From: Streptomyces roseifaciens
GTDB taxonomy: Bacteria; Actinomycetota; Actinomycetes; Streptomycetales; Streptomycetaceae
Reading direction: 5' to 3'
Assembly: GCF_001445655.1 (NCBI RefSeq)
Contig: NZ_LNBE01000004.1
Span: 1 to 64,000, forward strand
Length of the DNA stretch: 64,000 nucleotides
A model generated the notes under the pieces. The model worked only from the letters and a program-made list of their open reading frames with translations. It made no database searches and had not been told where the DNA came from. Shown here piece after piece: positions 58,107-64,000 of the stretch. Position numbers and translations under genes: made by a program. The first letter of the stretch is position 1, and every line of letters starts with the position of its first letter.

Positions 58107-59319
58107 GGGCGGGCCGCCCCGCGAGCGGCCGCCGGCCCGCCGTCGCCGCGAGCAGCGCGGTCGCCGCCGCCCCCGCCGGCACCGCGTAGCCCGTGGTCCC
58201 CAGGTGCTCGACGGCCCAGCCGCCCGCCGCCGAACCCGCCGCTATGCCCGTGAGCAGGCCCGTCACGGCCAGCGTCATGCCCTCGTTCAGGCTGCCCGGC
58301 GGGGTCAGGCCCTGGACCAGGTTCATGCCCGTGACCATGGTGGGCGCCGTCGCCATGCCCGCCAGGAGCAGCGCGACCGCGAGGAGCGGCAGTCCGCCGC
58401 CCGCCGCCGTCGTCAGGAGCGGCAGCAGCGCCAGGGCGGCCATCGCCGCCAGGCAGCGCGGGAAGCGGGCGGCCGCGGGGGACGACGGGCGCGTCAGCCC
58501 GTAGAGCAGGCCCGCCGCGCACGAACCCGCCGCCTGCAGGGCCAGGACGGCCCCCGCGGCCGCGCGGTGGCCCTGTGCGTCGGCGAAGCCGATGGTCACC
58601 ACCTCCAGCGAGCCGAACAGTGCGCCCGTGCAGACGAAGACGGCCAGGATCGCCGCCAGCCCGGGGTTGCCCCGCAGGGGGGACTTCCGCCGCAGGGGCG
58701 CGGCGGATATGGGGGGTTCGGTGCGCTTCTGCGCGGCGAAGAGCACCGCGCCCGTCAGGAACATCAGCGCGGCGGCGAGCGTGCCCGCCTCGGGGAAGAG
58801 GGACGTGCACAGGAACGTCGCGAGGACCGGGCCGAGCATGAAGCACGCCTCGTCCGCGGCCTGTTCGAAGGCGTTCGCGGTGTGCAGGGCGGCCGGGTCG
58901 GCGCGCAGGAGGTGCGACCAGCGGGCGCGGGACATCCCGCCCGTGTTGGGGGTGGTCGCGGTCGCCGCGTACGCCGCGAACAGGGTCCAGGCGGGGGCGT
59001 CGACGTGCACGCACAGGACCAGGGACAGCGAGCCCAGGGAGGCGAACGCGGCCGCCGGCACGGTGACGCGGGCCTGCCCGTAGCGGTCCACGAGCCGGGC
59101 CGTCCACGGGCCGGCCAGCGCCGTGGCGGCGAGGCCCGTCGCGGTGACGGCACCGGCCAGCGCGTACGAACCGCGCTCGGCGGAGATCATCAACACGGCG
59201 CCGACGCCGAACATGCCCATGGGCAGCCGGGCGAGCAGGTTCCACGCCGTGAAGGCGCGGGTGCCGGGGAGGGCGAACAGACGGGCGTAGGGGTTGGAGC
59301 GGGGCGAGGGGGTGGGCAT
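58084..59319 (-). CDS. MFS transporter
   Basis: The 411-residue protein has about twelve membrane helices in two halves. It carries the loop 2-3 signature-like segment LVDRYGQARVTVPAAAF and repeated AGLLYGL/GWAVEHLG glycine-rich motifs. It resembles drug or metabolite exporters of the major facilitator superfamily. The substrate is unknown. The divergent LysR-type gene at 59405 is its likely regulator. The last 23 nt overlap the end of the convergent repeat-protein gene. The ATG at 59319 is chosen; longer in-frame forms are low complexity. Confidence 0.88.
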   Translation of the reverse strand: MPTPSPRSNPYARLFALPGTRAFTAWNLLARLPMGMFGVGAVLMISAERGSYALAGAVTATGLAATALAGPWTARLVDRYGQARVTVPAAAFASLGSLSLVLCVHVDAPAWTLFAAYAATATTPNTGGMSRARWSHLLRADPAALHTANAFEQAADEACFMLGPVLATFLCTSLFPEAGTLAAALMFLTGAVLFAAQKRTEPPISAAPLRRKSPLRGNPGLAAILAVFVCTGALFGSLEVVTIGFADAQGHRAAAGAVLALQAAGSCAAGLLYGLTRPSSPAAARFPRCLAAMAALALLPLLTTAAGGGLPLLAVALLLAGMATAPTMVTGMNLVQGLTPPGSLNEGMTLAVTGLLTGIAAGSAAGGWAVEHLGTTGYAVPAGAAATALLAATAGRRPLAGRPALTVRPAA

Positions 59320-59404
59320 GGGCCTCAGCCTCGCGGCGCCCGGGCCGTGCGGTCCAACACCTGATCGCTCGCCATTCACGCACTTCTGTTGTTGACTGCC
59401 GTGC

Positions 59405-60364
59405 GTGCCCCACGACATAGAACCGCGCCTGCTGCGCACCTTCGTCGCCGTGGCCGAGGAACTGCACTTCACCCGTGCCGCCACCCGGCTTTTCACCGCC
59501 CAGCAGGCGCTCAGCCGCGACGTCCGGCGGCTCGAAGCGCGCCTGGGCAGCGAGCTGTTCGCCCGTACGACGCGGCAGGTCACGCTCACCGCGGAGGGGG
59601 CGCGGCTGCTGCCGTACGCCCGGCGGGTGCTCGCCGCGCACGACGAACTCGACGCCGCCTGGGCGCGCGAGGAACGGCCGCTGATCGTGGACTGCGCGGC
59701 CACGGTCGGCACCGGGTACCGGGTCCTGACCGCCGCGCGGCAGGCCGCGCCCGAGCACGAGCTCGTCGCCCGCTTCCACAGCGGGCTCACCGGCGCCGCC
59801 GGGGAGATCCTCGCGGGGCGGCTCGACGTCTCCTTCGGGCGGATCGCGGGGCTCGACCCGGCCGTACGGGCGGAGCTGTCGCACTGCCCCGTGCGGTACG
59901 AGCCGATGGCCGTGCTCCTGCCCGCCGGGCACCGGCTGGCCGCCCTGCCCGAAGTGCCCCTGGACTCCCTCGCCGGCGAGACGCTCTACGCCGCCGCCGG
60001 CAACCCGGCCACCGCCGAGTGGACCGACCTCGCCGAGCGGCTCTTCGCGGGGCGGGGGATCGGCATCGCCGCGCCGTTCCCGGAGATCGAGGGGAAGGGG
60101 GAGTTCGTGCGGGTCGTACGGCGGCGGGGGTGGTCGGTGCTGGCGAGCGTGGAGTTCATCGAGGTCCCCGACATGGTGCTCCGCCCCCTCGTGGACCCCG
60201 TGCCGCTCTCCCCCATCTCCATGGTCTGGCGCCGAGGCCTCCGCCACCCGGCCCTGGCCGCCCTGCAGACGGCGTCCACGGCCATGTCATCCCGCCACGA
60301 CTGGCTGACCCGCCCACGGGGTTCGTGGCTACCGCGCGCGGACGAGGAACTGATGACGGCGTAG
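59405..60364 (+). CDS. LysR-family transcriptional regulator
   Basis: The 319-residue regulator has an N-terminal winged helix (~5-65: LLRTFVAVAEELHFTRAATRLFTAQQALSRDVRRLE is the typical pattern, with LFARTTRQVTLTAEG ending it). A periplasmic-binding-like effector domain follows (~90-300). It is divergent from the MFS transporter across 85 nt, the classic arrangement for a LysR protein that controls its neighbour and itself. The GTG start at 59405 gives the family-typical N-terminus. The effector is unknown. Confidence 0.9.
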   Translation: MPHDIEPRLLRTFVAVAEELHFTRAATRLFTAQQALSRDVRRLEARLGSELFARTTRQVTLTAEGARLLPYARRVLAAHDELDAAWAREERPLIVDCAATVGTGYRVLTAARQAAPEHELVARFHSGLTGAAGEILAGRLDVSFGRIAGLDPAVRAELSHCPVRYEPMAVLLPAGHRLAALPEVPLDSLAGETLYAAAGNPATAEWTDLAERLFAGRGIGIAAPFPEIEGKGEFVRVVRRRGWSVLASVEFIEVPDMVLRPLVDPVPLSPISMVWRRGLRHPALAALQTASTAMSSRHDWLTRPRGSWLPRADEELMTA

Positions 60365-60688
60365 CCCGTCGCCCGGACCGGCGGTGCTCGCCGACCCGGG
60401 CGGCAGTCGCCCCCCCGCCAGGGGGGCGCCGTAGCGGACATCACCGGGCTGCCGACACCTACCTCCGCCGCGGCGGTGATCATCCCCCACCGGGGTGTCC
60501 GGCGGTGCCGTACTGCCGGTGGCTCCGGCGCCGCCGGGCTGGGCTGTGGGGGTTGTTCGCCGTGGCGGCGGCAACAAGTGGTCGTGCTGTCGGCGACTGC
60601 CCCCGGCGGGCGGGCGCCCCGTGCCGGTGAACTGCCTCTGGGGCGAGGGGTTTCACGGGCGCCTGCCGCGAGGCACTCTGGTGGGGTG
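60365..60688 (+). other. Intergenic region with hairpin after the LysR gene
   Basis: These 324 nt hold no gene I can support. A strong C/G hairpin (cgcccccc 60408-60415 with ggggggcg 60421-60428) lies 44 nt past the LysR stop and probably ends its transcript. The rest is GC-rich with short imperfect palindromes (ccgccgcggcgg near 60467). The CGNR gene promoter must lie in the last part, but no clear boxes are visible. Confidence 0.5.
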
Positions 60689-61276
60689 GTGACGGGCTTC
60701 GCTGACCTGAGATTCGATGCCGGGCGGCTCTGTCTGGACCTGGTGGCCACGGTCGGCGGCCGGTTCGGCGACGAGCCGGTCGAGCGGCTCGACACCCCGG
60801 ACCGGCTGCGGGACTGGCTCCTGGCCTCCGGCGCCGTGCCGCCCGCCACCCCCCTGACCGCCGTGGACGCCGCCTGGCTCGCCCGCGTCCGCGCGGTCCG
60901 CGACCTGCTCCACCGGATCGTGCACGCCGAGGTGGACGGCCGCGCCGCCGATCCGGACCTGGAGCGGGTGAACGCCCTCGCCGCGACGGCGCCGCCCGCG
61001 CTGCGGGCCGTGCGGGCCGAGGACGGCACCCTGGTCCGTACGGTCGCCGCCGCGCCCGACTGCGGCGCCGTCGTGGGCCGGATCGCCCGTGACGCGGTGG
61101 AGCTGCTCACCGACCCGGCGGCGCGCGGGCAGCTGCGCCGGTGCGAGGGCGAGACGTGTTCCCTGGTCTACCTGGACACGTCCCGGGGCCGCCGGCGCCG
61201 CTGGTGTTCCAGCGAGGTGTGCGGCAACCGCGAGCGCGTGGCCCGCCACCGCCGCCGCGCGGTCAACGCGCGATGA
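60689..61276 (+). CDS. CGNR zinc-finger (ABATE-domain) regulator
   Basis: The 195-residue protein has an N-terminal ABATE-type stress-domain (~5-130: FDAGRLCLDLVATVGGR, LDTPDRLRDWLLASG) and a C-terminal CGNR zinc finger (~145-190). Four cysteines are visible: two in CEGETC and two in CSSEVCGNRERVARHRRR. The CGNR motif probably binds DNA. Members are putative actinobacterial transcription regulators with unknown signals. Two GTGs in tandem (60686 and 60689) are possible starts. The 3' end overlaps the convergent CHRD gene by 14 nt. Confidence 0.87.
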   Translation: MTGFADLRFDAGRLCLDLVATVGGRFGDEPVERLDTPDRLRDWLLASGAVPPATPLTAVDAAWLARVRAVRDLLHRIVHAEVDGRAADPDLERVNALAATAPPALRAVRAEDGTLVRTVAAAPDCGAVVGRIARDAVELLTDPAARGQLRRCEGETCSLVYLDTSRGRRRRWCSSEVCGNRERVARHRRRAVNAR

Positions 61277-62225
61277 AGACGTAGTCCGCCCGGTAGGGGA
61301 CGGCCGCCTTCGGCTGCCGCTGCGGGTCGCAGGGCCCGGCGGGGGCGACGCCGCCCCGAGTGTTCAGCCGCAGGATCTCCGTCGTGGAGGCGAGGACGCC
61401 GTTCCTCGCACCGGACGGCGTCGCGCGCAGGTCGAGTTCGGGGATGTTCCCGTCCCCGTTGGGCGTCTTGGTGACGACCTTGCCGGTGACGGCGGAGCGG
61501 TCGGGTGCGATCCACTGCGGGTCGCCTCCGGGCCGTACGAAGGAGTGGGCGATGTTCCCGCCGAGCGTGGCGGAGACGCCCTCCTGGGCGAAGGCGAACC
61601 CGCCGCCGTCCTGCTTGGTGCACGCGTAGATCTGGCGGCCTTCGACGACGGACGCCTGCACGCTCTTCACGGCGGCCTTGACGTCGAGCGCCGCGCTCAG
61701 CCGGTGCGCCTGCCCCCGTACCGCGCCACCCGGGAACTCGCCGGTGTGCAGGTTGAAGTAGAAGCCGCCGGGACCGGATTCCAGGGCGTCCAGGAGCTTG
61801 CGGTCGGTGACCTTCACCGTGCCGGTGGCGCTGCTCCGCCCGTCGGGCAGCTTCTTCGCGAAGAACGGGATCCGTACGTCGCCGTTCTCGCCGCGCCCGC
61901 CCCGGTGGAGGTGGGCGGCGGTGGGCGTGGCGATGCCGCGGAAGGTGAAGGCGAAGGCCACCTCGTCGCCCTGGACGCGCAGGAAGGCCAGGGCCCGGCC
62001 GTCCTTGTCGCCGACGGCCTTGCCGTCCGCCGCGGGCACTTCGTTCGCCCCGTCGAGGCTGCCGGCGAAGGAGACGGCCGCCTGCCGTCCGGACCCGCGG
62101 CCCGCCCCGTCGCCGTCCTCCCCGCCGCCGCCCGGCACCACCGCGAAGGCGATGCCGACCCCCGCGGCGACGGCCGCTGCGGTGGCGGTGGCGATGACGG
62201 CTTTGCGCTTGCCGAAACGGTTCAC
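61263..62225 (-). CDS. Secreted CHRD-DUF3455 protein
   Basis: The 320-residue protein has an N-terminal signal/anchor (~10-30, AVIATATAAAVAAGVGIAFAVV). A CHRD domain (~48-175) shows SFAGSLDGANEVP, AHLHRGGRGENGDV and YFNLHTGEFPGGAVRGQ with its histidines. The C-terminal part (~180-320) looks like DUF3455: GRQIYACTKQDGGGF, HSFVRPGGDPQWIAPDRSAV, a LNTRGGVAPAGPCD segment and a VPYRADYVFIA end. CHRD domains occur in extracellular proteins of unclear function. It is divergent from the ECF sigma factor gene and may be part of its regulon. Confidence 0.85.
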   Translation of the reverse strand: MNRFGKRKAVIATATAAAVAAGVGIAFAVVPGGGGEDGDGAGRGSGRQAAVSFAGSLDGANEVPAADGKAVGDKDGRALAFLRVQGDEVAFAFTFRGIATPTAAHLHRGGRGENGDVRIPFFAKKLPDGRSSATGTVKVTDRKLLDALESGPGGFYFNLHTGEFPGGAVRGQAHRLSAALDVKAAVKSVQASVVEGRQIYACTKQDGGGFAFAQEGVSATLGGNIAHSFVRPGGDPQWIAPDRSAVTGKVVTKTPNGDGNIPELDLRATPSGARNGVLASTTEILRLNTRGGVAPAGPCDPQRQPKAAVPYRADYVFIAR

Positions 62226-62578
62226 GGCGAACCTCCCCGTACGGAGCCGCTGCCCCCTGCACCGGCTTCCCGGGCTGTCGTACGGGCCCGGTCCGTTCCC
62301 CCGTTCAGCGGGAGATTGAGTCCTGCATCACGCGGCCGCCGCTGAACGCCGGGGCCGTTCCGTCCGTACGCGTCCGTAGGCGTCCGTACGCCGGAAGCCC
62401 TCCCGGAAGCCCTCGCGGAATTTCCCGCCCCCGTGGTGAACGGGGCGCACGCCCCGCCCGTATCCATGGCCGGAGGACGTCACCGGAAGGCCCCGGCCGG
62501 AACGGAGGACACGCGCACTGACAGTGAACACCGACGCGCGCTATCGACCAGGGGGAAGGCTTGCGCAAGGATGCCGCC
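62226..62578. promoter_or_regulatory. Divergent control region of the CHRD and sigma-factor genes
   Basis: No gene lies in these 353 nt. Two sets of tandem repeats stand out. Three copies of a 10-nt unit (cgtccgtacg, cgtccgtagg, cgtccgtacg) fill 62361-62390. Two perfect copies of ccggaagccctc follow at 62391-62414. The 10-nt period is one DNA helical turn. A GGAAC word near 62498 could be the -35 of an ECF-type autoregulated promoter. Confidence 0.5.
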
Positions 62579-63100
62579 GTGGCTGACAGGACGAGTCCCG
62601 ACGAGGCCCTGATGCGGGCGCTCTACGACGAGCACGCGGGCCCGCTCCTCGCCTTCGTCCTCCGGCTGGTGGACGGGGACCGCCAGCGCGCCGAGGACGT
62701 CGTCCAGGAGACGCTGCTGCGCGCATGGCGCAACGCCGACCGGCTGCGCGGGGCTCCCGGCTCCGTACGGCCCTGGCTGGTGACCGTCGCCCGGCGCATC
62801 GTCATCGACAACCACCGCAGCCGGCAGGCGCGGCCGCGCGAGGTCGACCCGGGGCCGCTGGAACTCGTCCCGGCGGCCGACGAGATCGACCGGGCGCTGC
62901 GCCTGATGACCATCAACGACGCGCTGGGCGACCTGACGGAGGCGCACCGGGAGGCGCTGATCGAGACCTATTTCAGGGGACGTACCGTGAGCGAGGCGGC
63001 CGAGGTGCTGGGCGTACCGGCGGGGACCGTGCGGTCCCGGGTCTTCTACGCACTGCGCTCGATGAAGCTCTCGCTCGAAGAACGGGGAGTGACGGCATGA
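62579..63100 (+). CDS. ECF-type RNA polymerase sigma factor
   Basis: The 173-residue sigma factor has region 2 (~10-75: LYDEHAGPLLAFVLRLV, AEDVVQETLLRAWRNADRL, VRPWLVTVARRIVIDNHRS) and region 4 (~105-165: LTEAHREALIETYFRGRTVSE and GVPAGTVRSRVFYALRSMK). It ends by overlapping the start of the anti-sigma gene (ATGA), the standard pairing. The GTG start at 62579 has AAGGA 7 nt upstream; TTG 62561 would add six residues. The partner and pattern are like the SigK/SigL-RskA type, but the signal is unknown. Confidence 0.92.
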   Translation: MADRTSPDEALMRALYDEHAGPLLAFVLRLVDGDRQRAEDVVQETLLRAWRNADRLRGAPGSVRPWLVTVARRIVIDNHRSRQARPREVDPGPLELVPAADEIDRALRLMTINDALGDLTEAHREALIETYFRGRTVSEAAEVLGVPAGTVRSRVFYALRSMKLSLEERGVTA

Positions 63101-63840
63101 ACCGGCCGGCACCGGACCATGAGCAGCACACCGAGGTGGGCGCCTACGCCCTCGGCGTCCTCGACGCGGTGGACGCCGCCCGGTTCGAGGAGCACCTCGC
63201 CGGGTGCCCGCGGTGCGCGGCCGAGCTCGACGACCTGATGGGCCTGACCCCGCTCCTGGCGGACCTCAAGGAGTCCGCGCCCGGCCCGGAGGCCCTCGCG
63301 CCGCGCCCGGACCCGGCGCTGCTCGACCGCCTGCTCGCGGGTGTCACGGCGACCCGCCGGGCGCAGCGGACCCGCCGCCTGTGCCTGGTCGCGGCCGCCG
63401 CCGCGCTGATCGTCGCGGGCCCGCTGGCGGGCGCCGCGGTCTTCTCCGAGGAGGCCCCGGACCACAGCGGCGTGAGTGCGGCGAAGCAGATGTACGAGGA
63501 CGGCGAGAAGATCGGCGCGGTCGACCCGGCCACGAAGGTCGATGCGACGGTCTCGCTGCAGCCGAAGGCGTGGGGGACCCATGTGGCCCTCCGGCTGTCC
63601 CACGTCAGAGGCCCGCTGACCTGCGATCTCGTCGCCGTGGGCAAGGACGGGGAGCGGCAGACGGTGACGACGTGGGCGGTCCCGCCGGGCGGCTACGGCC
63701 TGGAGGGGAACGACAAGGGCGACAAATGGAGCAAGGAGCCGCTGTACACCCACGGCGGCGCCGCACTGAACCGGAGCGATATCTCCCGGTTCGAGGTGCG
63801 GACACTCGACGGCAAACTGCTCGCGACCGTCAAGGTGTGA
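63097..63840 (+). CDS. Membrane anti-sigma factor with zinc-binding domain
   Basis: The 247-residue protein has a cytoplasmic anti-sigma domain with the zinc motif HxxxCxxC in EEHLAGCPRCAAELD (~residues 30-42), preceded by GAYALGVLDAVDAARF. One helix (~105-128, LCLVAAAAALIVAGPLAGAAVF) crosses the membrane. The outer domain (~130-247) would sense an extracellular signal. It should hold the upstream ECF sigma factor until released by proteolysis. The ATG overlaps the sigma stop by 3 nt. It lacks any obvious catalytic domain. Confidence 0.9.
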   Translation: MNRPAPDHEQHTEVGAYALGVLDAVDAARFEEHLAGCPRCAAELDDLMGLTPLLADLKESAPGPEALAPRPDPALLDRLLAGVTATRRAQRTRRLCLVAAAAALIVAGPLAGAAVFSEEAPDHSGVSAAKQMYEDGEKIGAVDPATKVDATVSLQPKAWGTHVALRLSHVRGPLTCDLVAVGKDGERQTVTTWAVPPGGYGLEGNDKGDKWSKEPLYTHGGAALNRSDISRFEVRTLDGKLLATVKV

Positions 63841-63950
63841 CCAAAAACCCTCCAACCCCGATGAAAACAGTCATGTACCGACAGGTGCGCTCAGTACCCC
63901 TGTTCGCGTACGGTTGACGGCTGCCCTAGGCACAGCAGAAGGGGGCTTGG

Positions 63951-64000
63951 GTGGCCGCGCAGAACGCCACGCACGCGCAGGTGGCGACCGGACCGCAGAG
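63951..64000 (+). CDS. Start of a gene cut by the window end
   Basis: A GTG preceded by GAAGGGGGC opens a frame (VAAQNATHAQVATGPQ) that runs to the edge. About 16 codons are visible, so neither product nor family can be given. It could be the next gene of the sigma-factor locus. Confidence 0.4.
   Translation, partial: MAAQNATHAQVATGPQ

Overview
The window is a high-GC actinobacterial chromosome segment, almost certainly from a Streptomyces. Third codon positions are strongly G/C, GTG and TTG starts are common, and stop-start overlaps of the GTGA/ATGA type are frequent. The gene order mtnA-mtrA-mtrB-lpqB-comF-hpf, secA, large NAD-glutamate dehydrogenase, two adjacent Ser/Thr kinases, prfB, ftsE-ftsX, S41 peptidase, smpB and ssrA follows the conserved chromosome core of this genus. 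I saw no phage, transposon, CRISPR or plasmid genes.

Layout. 0.1-9.3 kb: a membrane protein, methionine-salvage mtnA, the MtrAB-LpqB envelope/cell-cycle signalling operon with a comF-like gene, and hpf (ribosome hibernation). 9.5-17.3 kb: an orphan LuxR-type response regulator, a YcaQ-like protein, a GNAT acetyltransferase, secA, an Rv3235-like protein, a small conserved protein and a HAD hydrolase. 17.6-22.7 kb: the ~1660-residue NAD-glutamate dehydrogenase.

22.8-37.1 kb is a glycan-assembly island. It holds a sugar nucleotidyltransferase, a polyprenol-phosphate-mannose-type synthase, a GtrA-type membrane protein, four multi-spanning GT-C-like proteins (PIG-V-like, GT87-like, GT39-like and one unassigned), a GT2-TagF fusion enzyme, a GT4 enzyme and a second GT2 protein that looks like the fusion enzyme without its TagF half. 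Together they could make a sugar-nucleotide precursor, a lipid-linked sugar donor, and an extracellular glycan or teichoic-acid-like polymer. The product is not known from the sequence.

37.2-49.3 kb: a carbohydrate ABC importer with a lipoprotein binding protein and two permeases but no ATPase gene. One permease carries an unusual extra extracytoplasmic domain. Next come a 1421-residue FHA-FtsK/SpoIIIE-type ATPase with a long Gly-rich repeat linker, and divergently from it two membrane Ser/Thr kinases (PkaA/PkaB type).

49.7-56.8 kb: prfB, a sortase-anchored collagen-like surface protein with 52 Gly-X-Y triplets, a 64-residue zinc-ribbon membrane protein, ftsEX, a PDZ-S41 peptidase, smpB and tmRNA followed by three hairpins. 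56.9-64 kb: a secreted protein with three copies of an unassigned repeat domain, an MFS transporter with a divergent LysR regulator, a CGNR zinc-finger regulator, a CHRD-DUF3455 secreted protein, an ECF sigma factor with its zinc anti-sigma factor, and the start of another gene at the right edge.

The most interesting points are the permease with the MalF-P2-like inserted domain, the glycan island with its duplicated GT2 module, the kinase/FHA-ATPase neighbourhood, the collagen-like anchored protein, and the three-repeat secreted protein after ssrA.
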